NCBI GenBank assembly: GCA_020740775.1 | Contig: JAHEWK010000001.1 | Location: 6,820,001 to 6,884,000 of the forward strand | DNA from: Ilyonectria destructans | Taxonomy: Eukaryota > Ascomycota > Sordariomycetes > Hypocreales > Nectriaceae | Reading direction: 5' to 3' | DNA: 64,000 bases | In this document: positions 54,551 through 64,000 of the stretch, piece after piece | Layout of the letters: each line of letters opens with the position of its first letter | Numbering within the stretch: position 1 is the first letter of the stretch | Program-made: the position numbers and the translations under genes | Notes under the pieces: generated by a model | Told to the model about the DNA's origin: nothing | What the model saw: the letters and a program-made list of their open reading frames with translations, nothing else | Database searches by the model: none

Positions 54551-55870
54551 CTAGTCTGAATCTCCGTCGCTCTGGAGAGTGGCATCTTCGCCTTCTTCAA
54601 CGATCGCGGCGTTGGTAACCGAGGGGCGCGAGGGGGCTGCGGCGTTGACTTGAGTGCGTCTGGTTACGCTCCCGGGCCGAATAGGTGCGGCTAATGGACA
54701 GCGTTCGATTCTGCAGTTATCTCTTCCGCAACGGAGACAACGTCCTTCGCGGTAGCGTGCATCCATTTCATCCTGATCGACCCACTTGGCACGCTTACCG
54801 AGCAAAGCCTGATCCTCTGGTCGCCTGGACTGGTAGCCATTCGTGTTCTTGCCGCCGCGGGTGCGCCCAGCGTTTACTTGAGTGGATGCTTGTGGGGTTG
54901 GCTCCCATTCCATCATGTCCTCTCTTCTGACCTCAGCCTGCTGGACATGCTGTTGCTGAGATCTCTGGCTGCTCTGACTACCGTGGTTGTCCAAGCCCCT
55001 CGTGTTGCCGCGAGGTTTCTTCCACTGGCCTAACAGTTCCATCTGGCTGCTAAGCGAGTCGCACCTCTTTGCCAGCCCAACGTAGGTGCTAATCGCGACG
55101 GAATCAGAGCCTATAAGAGCGGCCTTCATTCTGTCGTTTAGTGCCTCCTGGAGGTAAGAAATCTTGCTGTCATCTGGCCAATATTCGGCATTGGCGTTGG
55201 CGATCTCTTTCTCGAAACGAGGGTAGAACGAAGTAAAGGGTTCGTTTTCTCCTTGCTTAATCGAGTGCAGGTTGCGAGTAGCTCTCTGTTTACGATCCTT
55301 CTCTCCGTACAACAGTTCAAGGCGGTTGAGCAGTTCAGCCACATTAAACGTCCTCTTCTCAATTTGCATCTCCACAAAGGTGGTCACATTGTCTTTAGCC
55401 TTGCCTTCCAGGCTCATAAAGACATACATAAAGTGGCCCTCTGCGTCTCCGAGGGCTTCGCCGTCGACTCGTAGCTTCCCTTCGGTCTCCAACTTCCAGC
55501 TACGCCACTGGGACTTGTCACCACTGTACTTCGGGACATCTCGCAGCTTGGGGCGCTTGGTCGGGTGAGGACTGTAAGTGATAACCGTATTGGCGGGATC
55601 GGCGGTGATAGAAGGGTTGGTAGTAGTGTTGGGAGTGACAGGAACAGCGGTTGTCTTATTGTCTTCTGGCGCCAGCGTGGGCGCTGGTGTGGGCTGTATA
55701 GACTGGATGGACGTTTCCAGTGCTAACAGCTTCAATTTCGTTTCCTCATTTGCCTCTCTTAGGGCCATATTCTCGGACCGCATAAGCCTGACTTCGCTCA
55801 AGAGTTGCTCGAGTACGCTAGCCGACTGGCTAGTGGTTTCCCCCTGAGTCATGCCGTCTGAGTGGTCCAT
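54551..55870 (-). CDS. retrotransposon gag with zinc knuckle
   Basis: 439 residues. An N-terminal coiled coil (LEQLLSEVRLMRSENMALREANEE) precedes the retrotransposon gag core (WRSWKLETEGKLR, FMYVFMSLEGKAKDNVTTFV, NLHSIKQGENEPFTSFYPRFE), a basic region, and a degenerate CCHC-type knuckle RCLRCGRDNCRIERCPL. It ends with an acidic tail (EEGEDATLQSDGDSD) at a single TAG. Pol continues in the same frame 5 codons later without an intervening ATG-less gap, so a gag-pol fusion by stop readthrough is suggested. Confidence 0.92.
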   Translation of the reverse strand: MDHSDGMTQGETTSQSASVLEQLLSEVRLMRSENMALREANEETKLKLLALETSIQSIQPTPAPTLAPEDNKTTAVPVTPNTTTNPSITADPANTVITYSPHPTKRPKLRDVPKYSGDKSQWRSWKLETEGKLRVDGEALGDAEGHFMYVFMSLEGKAKDNVTTFVEMQIEKRTFNVAELLNRLELLYGEKDRKQRATRNLHSIKQGENEPFTSFYPRFEKEIANANAEYWPDDSKISYLQEALNDRMKAALIGSDSVAISTYVGLAKRCDSLSSQMELLGQWKKPRGNTRGLDNHGSQSSQRSQQQHVQQAEVRREDMMEWEPTPQASTQVNAGRTRGGKNTNGYQSRRPEDQALLGKRAKWVDQDEMDARYREGRCLRCGRDNCRIERCPLAAPIRPGSVTRRTQVNAAAPSRPSVTNAAIVEEGEDATLQSDGDSD

Positions 55871-55899
55871 TATTCTTCTTCGCTTGTGGCTTCTGGTGC

Positions 55900-55980
55900 T
55901 TCTAACTTCTTAACTCCGGGTGCTTCGGGTGCTTCGGGTGCTTTGGGTGCTTCGGGTGCTTCGGCTGACTTTTTGACTTC
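55900..55980. repeat. GGTGCTTCG-type short repeat in the element leader
   Basis: Between gag and the 5' LTR, units such as GGTGCTTCG, GGTGCTTTG and GACTTCTGGACT recur in tandem. It probably arose by slippage within the untranslated leader. Confidence 0.7.
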
Positions 55981-56031
55981 TGGACTCGGGATGAGTCGTT
56001 GACTTCTGGACTTCAGCAGATTTCTGAAGTG

Positions 56032-56043
56032 ATCTTGAAAGTA
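56032..56043 (-). other. primer-binding site, apparent self-priming type
   Basis: On the element's sense strand the 12 bases next to the 5' LTR read TACTTTCAAGAT. Their exact complement ATCTTGAAAGTA lies inside the LTR (56105-56094 on the minus strand). Tf1/sushi-group elements prime reverse transcription with the folded 5' end of their own RNA, using such a complement; this site fits that scheme and would place the RNA start near 56105. Confidence 0.6.
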
Positions 56044-56259
56044 TGTGAAAGGCCTCTAGTGAGTTGATTCAACTAACTAGTCCCTATGCTGTTTACTTTC
56101 AAGATGAAGAAAGGAAAGAATCTAAATACAAACTGGGTGCGTGAAGACGCGTTATATCTTCTTTAATATAGAAGATTCGAGAATCAACTCGATGGCGCTG
56201 TGGAGAAGAATTCGGGCTTGGCGGCAGAGCCGCCAGCCAAGTGGGCCTGACCCGTTACA
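56044..56259 (-). repeat. 5' LTR, 216 bp
   Basis: Identical by eye to the 3' LTR at 50645-50860. Its outer edge touches sequence of a decapitated regulator gene, not het-C. Confidence 0.95.
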
Positions 56260-56285
56260 CACATTTTGAGAATGAGTAGACTGAT

Positions 56286-57723
56286 GATCGTGCAGCATAT
56301 TTCCAGAACCTCAATATGTTCTATCCTATTATAGACGAGGAATCCTTTAGAGCAAGGTTTCTAATGTTTTATACACCTGATCGTTCACAGCTTGGTTTCT
56401 TCGACTACTGTATATTTTACCTTGTAGTGTCAATAGGGGCGTTAAGTGACAAGCACACCTCCGAAAACGCCGTCGGCACTGATCAACTTGCCGCATCGAC
56501 ATATCAGCTGGCTTGGTCCATGATCCATGACTCTATTTCATCACCTTGCGAGACCTCGATCCAAATTCTTTTACTGCATGTAAGTGTTTACCAGTCCCTA
56601 AGTCGACCCTTCTAATTCTTCAGGTTGTGCGCCATCTTTACTTTGGGAGGTCAGGCATAGCTTGGGTCTTCTGTGGACTCGCTATGCGCACTGCCCAATC
56701 CCTAGGGTTGCATCGAGAAATCCCCCAGGAAATGGATTTACCTGAACCCCAGCTAGAACTTCGTTCTCGGCTTTGGTGGATGGTGTTCAGCTTCGATGCG
56801 TAGGCTTTTGATTGTGCACGCAATGGACTGAATACTAATACTCCAATAGAAGTCTCTCATTATCCCAAGGACGACCATGCGGAATTATGAACGCTGCATT
56901 CGATAAAGAGATAGTCTATCAAGATGTAGCCATGGACATCGATAGTTCGTTATTTCCCAGCTTTCCACAGATCTACTATTGGACGTACCAATTCAACAAG
57001 GTACAGAACAGATTTTGCAACGTGATGCACTCGAAGAATACAGCTGCTGCTAGACTCGAATCCATCGTCAAGGTAGATAAAGACCTTGCGGCCTGGAGGG
57101 ACGCATTGCCTTCTGTTTGTCGTCCCAATAACATGATATTGGTGTCGCCTGACAAATATCCAAATGTGTTATTGATGCACTTGGAATATTTCAATTTACT
57201 ACGCGCCATTCACTGGGCGGTTATAACTTTGAAATCGAGTCATAACGGTATCTCAGAAAGACTTGCCTACCGCCTCCGAGCCAGTGAGGCTTTATGTGTT
57301 GAAGCCGCACGATCATTCATTAAATGTTTGAATGAGTAGGTCATCATATCTCATTTCGTTATAATTGAATATCTAACTAACACCGCTTCAGTAGCTTGGA
57401 AAATCCGAAAGTAAGAAAAGTATTTGTCATTAGGTAGGCCCCTCGTCATTCAACTTGAGTGTGGCACCCTGACATGCCCCAGTTTCCAAACCAACAATTA
57501 TACGGTGGCCATCAGTACTCTGTATCGCTACATATTGAGAAATCCGTCAAAGGTCTCAGCACGGGCCGATCTCGAACACTTGCGTGCAGGGAAAATTCAC
57601 TTGGATCGTGATGCACATAAGAATTTCGCCATTCCGCGGGTGAAAGCCCTGTTTGAGAACATGCTCTCCTCTGCTCAGGATCTGGTCTGGAAAGGCAATC
57701 CTTCTCCTGCAGGGGGTGAATAG
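56286..57723 (+). pseudogene. Fungal_trans regulator gene, 3' part only, lacking its DNA-binding domain
   Basis: Spliced by eye from an exon beginning near 56286: to 56579, 56624-56800, 56850-57338, a short exon starting with SLENPKVRKVF, and a last exon to TGA-type stop at 57723. It encodes the middle homology region of Zn2Cys6 factors: YFQNLNMFYPIIDEESFRA, VRHLYFGRSGIAWVFCGLAMRTAQSLGLHRE, LRSRLWWMVFSFDASLSLSQGRPCGI, and the tail ISTLYRYILRNPSKVSARADLEHL. The order and spacing are those of a normal factor. The first exons, with the zinc cluster, should lie upstream where the retrotransposon LTR now ends at 56259. All splice sites and frames appear sound, so truncation is probably recent. Confidence 0.75.
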
Positions 57724-59236
57724 CAATGTGCACGATAGGGCTTAGATACTCAATGAAGTTTAGCATTTTGTGTATTCAACAGGTATCATGCGTCGGAAAG
57801 TGGAAGGTTGAGGCCATACGCAAGCTTATTGACCAAATGAGCGTATTCTCAAGTTACATGCCCGGAAATAAATGCCACTCGTTTTACCGAAAGCCCCGCT
57901 TAGGAACTGAACTCGAATACTCCAGAGTAGACAAGCAGGTGTTCGCTGCAGCCTGGTGGTCAACTGAGACCTACAATATCACTCATGTATTTTCCAAGTA
58001 ACGTATTCATGCTCTCGAATGATCCAAATATAGTGTAAAACAAAGTGTAAAAAATACTAAACGATAGTAGATAACTATTACCCACGGCCTAGATCAATCG
58101 GTCCAGTGCAACTCCAATGCGTGAAGGCTAATTTATTATTCTCTGCTTCATCAACAATAGCAACGGCCATATCCTCATTATGGATACTATTTTCTACAGC
58201 TTCAATAGCTTGCTCGCCGGGTTCGTCGATCAACACTGTGTACTCACCAGTACGGATTCCTAAGCGGCGGCTAGTGGAATTCAGATGAAATTTTGACCAA
58301 CCTTGGAGCACCCCTTTGCCACGCAAGAGTCCTGGCGGTGAGAGGAAGGACCAAGATTTCCCAGTAACGCCAACCCACATCGCTAGAGTAATTCTATAAC
58401 TACAACCAGTGATTAAACCCTGAAGTTGTAGATCTGTGAGGAAATATCTGAACCAAGATAGAATTGGATACGTGATTGGTATTAACATCCATGAGAAGGC
58501 TATTTCGCCATGAAATTAGTATCTCAACTGAGATTTCTGGCAAATTGAGAATCCAGTTCACTCACCATCCGGGGGATTTGACATGACTTCAGGCCCATTT
58601 AAAGAGACCTATAGCATATGAGGCCCGACTACCATGGTCGGCAGCACGAGCCTGCACATAGTATAGTCAAGGCGCACGTCTGGCCAGTCCCACCTAAACT
58701 GTCAAATTCGTCCGTATGCCAGTGATGTAAATAGCATGAGTTCAAGGGTTAATTTGTAGTCTATCTCAATAAATTTGTAGTCTATCTCTAACAGCAGTCT
58801 GGAACTCATAATGCATTTCGAAGGATATTCATCTCAATTCTAGTAAAGAATTACAGGTCGCTATTGATGGCACCACATACAGCCAAATTCATATCTAAGT
58901 CGCATCGTAATGCGCCTGAGGACCTAGGCCAGCAGCCTTGGTATTTTTCAGAGTCCAGGAAAACGTTATTTCCCATGGACAACAGATTGAGGACAGAAGG
59001 ATTGAAGTGAGGGCTCGGGGCAAAGAAAATGGGTGACAGCCATTTACTATCAGTGATAGTATTCTCTTGGTACTTGGTATGGTGCAAAATTCCAGTAGCT
59101 CATGTTCGCACCTACTATATCAGTTTTGTCTATCTAATGCTTAACATGAAGTGGACTAAAAGGAAATATACAAATCTATTCTATTTCCCTGTTTGCCAAT
59201 TTCCCTGGAAGATAAGTTCTCTTGAGAATATGGCAA
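57724..59236. other. intergenic; two unassigned open frames
   Basis: A plus frame at 57726-58001 (91 codons, with AAAWWSTETYNIT near its end) and a minus frame at 58078-58488 (136 codons, with GKSWSFLSPPGLLRGKG and LGIRTGEYTVLIDEPG) have protein-like composition, but I recognise no family and no splice partners. They may be gene fragments. The rest is AT-rich. Confidence 0.35.
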
Positions 59237-61988
59237 CTATTCCTGCCCCACGTTCCCAGGACGAATTTCATTTCTCGCAGCGACCATTTCCATTGCATAA
59301 GTTTCATAACTTTCCAGCTCCTCATTACCTTCTCTCCGGAACAGCACATACCTGTTGAAATAATACGGTAGCTTGCGTTTAAGTTGGTAACCCGCGAACA
59401 TGCTCTTTGGATTATCGTAAACATCATCTAGTTCCTCGAGGGTAAGTCTTTTTGTTTCCTCAACGAGGAAGTAGATGAGAATAAAAGCGACCACGTTCAG
59501 GCCAGCAAATGACCCTAAGGTTCCTGTTATCTTGAATGTTTTGTTGATGGTGGGCAAGAGAATCGTTAAGAGTCCTGCAAACAACAAATTGATGGATATC
59601 GCCACCGAGGCACCCTAAATTGGTCGATGTCAGTATATGAGGCCACCAGAGTCAAGTTTATACACACAGCTTCTCGATGTGACAATGGAAAACTAAAATT
59701 CGTTAGCTTTAAGATATTGGGAGTAAGATAGTACATACCTTTCAGATGCCAAGGTAAAGGGGATAGGACCTGAGACTGTTAGCAACCGTCGTGCCATGGA
59801 ACAGTTAAAAAAGGCAAATATACCCATCCCAGGTGAATATGCTGCCACAAATACTAAGGGGAATGTCAGCAAGAGATTTCAAATGCATCGATTACAGCGC
59901 TCACGGTAGATGAAGACAATTCCGACAGTAACATGTATGCCTCCAGGTTGCGACCCTGACTCATCCCCTACAAAGGCGATTGCCGACGCCATCAGGAAGG
60001 CACTCATCACTGGCAGTGTGCTTAGGAGCCATCGCCTTCGGCCGATCGTGTCGATAGACCTAGGAATAGTTAGTGTCAAATCGAGCCGGCTGCCTCGTTG
60101 ACTTACCTCATAGCTAGCAAGCTGAAGACAAAATTCACAGCACCTGTTGACAAGTTAGGACTGATGCAGTTTGGGAATGTTGGAGCTTGGGAAATTATCA
60201 CGTACCGAATCCGACACTATGAGACATACTTCTCTGGACACCGTAGTTGCCAAGCAGCTCATCTACAAATCGTAAGTAATATCCTGTAGAGATATCGGCA
60301 ACACCCACTGGAATAGAATGCAAATACGTTGACTAAAAGATGCATTAGTTAAGATCACTAGAGTATCTGAGCGGGAAGCGTACTTCCACACAGCTGCTGT
60401 GCTAAGGCGACAGTGCAGGTACTCAAGACAGCATTTCTCAGTCTCCGAGTCTTCAGGAGAGTGCCGTATTGGTCCGCAGAGAGTTTGAGCACGAGACAGA
60501 CACGACCAGCGTATGTAAGGCCGGACGTAGAGGTTTTTCCTTGTTGGGGATTGTCAGAATCCGTGCTGTTGTTCCCACTTTCACGTGGAGTGTCTGAATC
60601 CGTGTGTATTTCCTCGGTTTGAGGAACGTTGGACCACCAGATGAGTAACAAATCCCGGAGTGCTTGGAGCTATAGTCGCGGATGGTCAATTGTGTAACGC
60701 GATATGCGATGGAGGATGTGTTATGCTTACTCGGGTCTCGCGAACAGCCAGGAGAACGTTGAAGGCGCGTTCCAAGTTGAAATTTGGCGTGTTTGGGCGC
60801 ATGTAGAATCTGGGACTCTCGTAGCAGAAACACACTGCAACAAAAAGAAGCAATGCTGGTACTAAGGGCGCACCAAGGATTAGTTGGAGAGTCAGGCGGC
60901 GAAGATGGCTTGAATCTGATGGGGGTACTGGTTGTGACTCTAACGTCCCGACGACGGCAGCGATGATAAGATTGACGCCGAATCCAACCATGATACCACA
61001 CGCGACCCTGAAATGTATGGTGAGTGCTACTCAAGAACAAGACATCGGGTAGATAGTTACCATAATTGCCAAGCTAGTACCGTAGATCCTCTCCAATACC
61101 CCACGGCCGTTTCAGATGCCAGGATCGGCGCGCTCACAGCTTTGATTCCCATCCCTACGCGAGTCAGTCAGAGTCCAGTCAACTGAAATCGATATCAATC
61201 AGGTATCTTACCGACCCCGCCTACCACTCTTGCACCAAGGAGCTGCACCCACGTAGTGGCAAAAGCCGAGCCCAAAGAGCTCGCGACGATAAGTAGCGCC
61301 GAGAGGCCGAGTGCCCCTCGACGACCAAGGCAGTAGTTCACGGGAAGAGAAAGAGGCGCTCCCGGAAACGCAGCCGTGAGAAACGGAATTGCATTCATCG
61401 CTCCGAGTTTCCAATCTTCGGCCGAGGTATTGAAGCCCGTATCCTTGGCGTTTTTGGGGCGTTCGATACCAACTCTGTCTGCGAAGATGCTCCCCGCGTT
61501 GATGGACGACTGAACGTGACCTTGCAAAAAGGCAGCCAAAGAGACAGTGCAGATGACTATGAACATGCCTTTCTTCAGGAACAGCTTTTCTCGCTCTGCT
61601 ACCAGGCTGTCTCTCTCCGTCGATGTGAGATCAACAGGGAGAGAGGCATCGCGGGATGAGCCCTTGGCAAAATGGTAGTAATCGAGGGAATTCTTCGCGA
61701 TTCGTCCGGCCCGTTCCAATTCGTGCGTTTCGACGTCTGGGAGTTGCTCGGCCAGCTTTCGAATGCCTTCTCGGAGTTCATATTCTGAGACCCTGGCTTG
61801 AAATAGTATTAGTTTGGGGCGTAATGGAACTGGTGTGCTTCTGCGAATCGACTCTTACTCAGCGGATTGCCAACATTCTCCCGGTCTTCAATTTGAGTCG
61901 CAGCCCAGATCCTCAATCTCGCCTTCCAACCAGCTCCTTGGTGGAGAGTTGGCGGTTGGGGTATCTCTGATCCTTGAGGGGTCGCCAT
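59237..61988 (-). CDS. MFS sugar/polyol transporter
   Basis: An intron-rich gene (at least nine exons by eye) from ATG 61988 (MATPQGSEIPQP) to 59237. A long cytosolic N-terminus (LAEQLPDVETHELERAGRIA) precedes the first helix GMFIVICTVSLAAFLQGHVQ, as in the fungal myo-inositol/polyol-like branch. Sugar-transporter landmarks: NYCLGRRGALGLSAL, LGARVVGGVGMGIKAVSAPILASE, YWRGSTVLAWQLW, ESPRFYM (the PESPR box, with Pro replaced by Tyr), QQLCGINVFAFYSS, DTIGRRRWLL, and VEETKRLTLEELDDVY at the end. All these blocks join in phase through GT-AG introns, for example the 57-nt one around 61150-61210. The substrate is unknown. It is not obviously a quinate permease of the QutD type, and is more than 20 kb from the cluster. 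Confidence 0.82.
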
Positions 61989-63018
61989 GTTGAGGATGTC
62001 ATGCAAGCAAATATTCAGATTGGTTCAACGTGAGGAGCGTGCTTTTAAGCTCAAATAGCTGGCAATCGAACCGTCCTCGAATTTCGTTGATTGGGGCGTA
62101 CCTGGGAAGGCTTTCTTTGGCTTCTGTGGCTCCCCCTGGAGCTGAAACAGAATCAGGCTGCGTAAAAAGCCGAACCGGTGAGGCACCTGCATACACGAGG
62201 GTGGCTGCTCAGCTGACCGGTCTACAGGGGTCATTCTGCACATTGACTTAGCCGTGCGAGCCTGGTTTGTTTTTTGTTCGTGGTGGTGGCTGGTGATAAC
62301 ACATCATCGGCTATCCAACACTGTTGCCTCCGCGACCTTGAAATCGTACAAGCAGCCCATCAACCTAGGAAATTATTCATAGCCAGAAGACTCAGCTCTC
62401 ACCAAGTAGCAGAGCTCCTGGTCGTGTTGGAATATCCCCATGATCTGGACATGCAGCATCCAGTTAGTATCTCTGGGGTAACAGTGGTGTGCATACGAGC
62501 GTAGCAGGACGCGGCAAGTGTAAATAAGGGGCTGGACGCGTAATGCTGGTTGCCTCCTTTTCGGTTGCCTTCTTTTTCGGTTGCAGCGTCTATCTCGAGG
62601 CCCTAAGCCCCAATGATACAGCTGAACAACGCGGGCTGAGAGATGGCGTACGAAGTGCATCAATAAACTTCTTCGTACTGAGACATTTGGGCGCCCAGAT
62701 TATCACCAGCGTCACCTGCTCGATCATTATTGGTCACCAGGGCAAGGCACTCTGCAGCCTCGTCCACTCAAAACGCGGCGAGAGCCCTGGGGTAACACCA
62801 TCCGCACGCAGTTTGCCTGGTAATTTCCCGTTCGTTCCGCGAGGCCACATGCTCTGATGCTAATGGTCTTGGCACTGGAGGCCGTCTGACCAGATTCCGT
62901 CGCCGAGAGCCAAGTCATTTGCCCCAGCTCGTCTCAGTAAATCCCCACGGAACTAAATCTCTGCACAACCAAGTTGAGACTATCTGAAACTCCGCATGGC
63001 CCTGGTGCGTTCCGAATG
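61989..63018. other. intergenic, promoter side of two divergent genes
   Basis: About 1 kb between the transporter (minus) and the NLR-type gene (plus). Open frames are short and overlapping. A duplicated TTTTTCGGTTGC-like unit occurs near 62556-62585. Confidence 0.4.
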
Positions 63019-64000
63019 GATACCGCTCTGGCCGTCATCAAGCTCATCGCGGTGAGTGTGAGTATCTGGAAAAGCATCAGTGATGCTGTCAACGCCTTCA
63101 AGAATGCACCAGACACGATCCTTCACTGGAAGATAACGGGTGAGCACTTGCAGACTGCTCTCTCGCTGGTGGAGGAAGCCATGAATAAGAAGACCGATTC
63201 TCATCTAAGGTCGGAGAGCAACCATTTTGAAGCCATGAAGGATCAACTCCATTCCTTCAACACCGATCTGGAAAGTCTGCAGCGCATGTTCACAGGTTTG
63301 ACTCTCCACAGTAGCTTTGGGAAGCTATCCGTCCCTAAACAGGCCTGGGCGACACTTGAGGCCAAACTGAAAGATGAGCCGGACCTCAAGGACCGCATAG
63401 ATCGCCATATTCAGTTGCTTCATTTAAGTGTTTCTCTATTGTCGCTGTATGTATCTTCGCTTTTTGTTCGCCTTCCCATGCGTTCATGTCGCGTCTAACG
63501 TATCTGTGCCAGGTTGGACCCAAATCCCAAGACCAAAGTTGATTGCATCCTCCATAACCTCAAAGTGACTCACCCACAAGCTTCTGGTGACGACGAGAAG
63601 TTTCGAAAATGGAAAGAATCTGCCAACGAAATCATGGAAGACGCTGGCTTAAGCAAGACTGCACCCACGAGCACGACAACAGATCAACACCGGCAAAGCG
63701 CTTCTGGGACCGATGAAAACTTCGATATGGAAGAACTATTAGACCGGTTTGAAATCGCCCAGGATTTCGCAAAGCGGTTGGATGAGGCAAAAATTCCGAC
63801 CCTCGCATCCAACTACCAGCTCAAAGCGATTGGCGTCAAAGAACAACTGCGCAAGATGAGTAGGCAGCCCTTTCACATGGTCGAGCACGTTGCTTTGGAA
63901 GAGAGGTACATTTTGATGCTCATCTCCTGCCAAATTCATGACGATACATTCCACGAAACTGCCTTGAATCGCCTGACCGAGCTAGCATCCACCGTCGACG
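63019..64000 (+). CDS. N-terminal part of a STAND/NLR-type protein (runs off the window)
   Basis: The start at 63019 (MDTALAVIKLIAVSVSIWKSISDAVNAF) is chosen over the ATG at 62974 because the helical domain begins there. Exon 1 is 63019-63446, the intron 63447-63512, and exon 2 is open to the window end. The start, with VIKLIAVSVSIWKSI...FKNAPDTILHWKITGEHLQTALSLVEEA, matches the fungal N-terminal helical domain found at the head of NACHT- or NB-ARC-type STAND proteins. A further helical segment (FHMVEHVALEERYILMLISCQIHDD) follows. The nucleotide-binding and repeat parts would lie beyond 64000. Such proteins often act in heterokaryon incompatibility or programmed cell death. The assignment rests on the N-terminal domain only; a short protein with just this domain is the alternative. 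Confidence 0.6.

Larger units (their letters stand above)
50645..56259 (-). mobile_element. Ty3/Gypsy chromovirus LTR retrotransposon, complete
   Basis: A 5,615-bp element transcribed on the minus strand: 5' LTR at 56044-56259, primer-binding site, gag, pol, polypurine tract, 3' LTR at 50645-50860. The LTRs are each 216 bp, start TG and end CA on the plus strand, and look identical by eye, so insertion or gene conversion is recent. Gag and pol are both open. The flanking 5-mers differ (TGGCC on the left, CACAT on the right), so no target-site duplication is present. Confidence 0.95.

Overview
The window is nuclear DNA of a filamentous ascomycete (Pezizomycotina, most likely a Sordariomycete). 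Genes carry short GT-AG introns of about 50-75 nt with CTAAC-like branch sites. The gene families are typically fungal: Zn2Cys6 and Fungal_trans regulators, HET-C, CorA-like, rhodopsin-domain and DUF4267 membrane proteins, and a QutA/QutR quinate control pair. All gene models were spliced by eye; no database search was possible.

Layout. 0-17 kb: an Hsp70-like ATPase (minus), a repeat-rich orphan protein, a small secreted CaaX-ended peptide that looks like a mating pheromone precursor, a 397-bp MITE-like element, a damaged CorA-like gene, a DUF4267 membrane protein and a GH47 alpha-1,2-mannosidase. 17.4-38.1 kb: a quinate/shikimate catabolic cluster (interrupted by one rhodopsin-domain gene). 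It holds a first quinate/shikimate dehydrogenase paralogue, a QutA-type activator, 3-dehydroshikimate dehydratase (QutC type), quinate dehydrogenase (QutB type), maleylacetate reductase divergent from hydroxyquinol 1,2-dioxygenase, a QutR-type pseudo-enzyme repressor, a second DHQase-SDH fusion whose DHQase half looks dead, a SnoaL-like protein and an intact type II dehydroquinase (QutE type). 38.7-49 kb: a small membrane protein, an aldo-keto reductase, a secreted FAD oxidoreductase, a beta-carbonic anhydrase and a regulator without a zinc cluster. 49-57.7 kb: the 3' part of a het-C gene, a 5.6-kb Ty3/Gypsy chromovirus with identical LTRs, then the 3' part of a Fungal_trans regulator gene. 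59-64 kb: an intron-rich sugar transporter and the start of a STAND/NLR-type gene that runs off the window.

How the cluster could work: quinate is oxidised to 3-dehydroquinate by the QutB-type enzyme(s), dehydrated to 3-dehydroshikimate by the type II dehydroquinase, and aromatised to protocatechuate by the QutC-type dehydratase. The lower arm is not the usual protocatechuate 3,4-cleavage: the cluster carries hydroxyquinol dioxygenase and maleylacetate reductase, which give maleylacetate and then 3-oxoadipate. The connecting step (protocatechuate to hydroxyquinol, usually a flavin monooxygenase) has no recognisable gene here. A SnoaL-like protein and a degenerate DHQase-SDH fusion are present without an assigned job. 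No quinate permease is adjacent.

The other striking items are the pheromone-like precursor at 9.1-9.5 kb and the retroelement. The retroelement has an in-frame UAG between gag and pol, an apparent self-priming site, no target-site duplication, and two different broken genes on its two sides.
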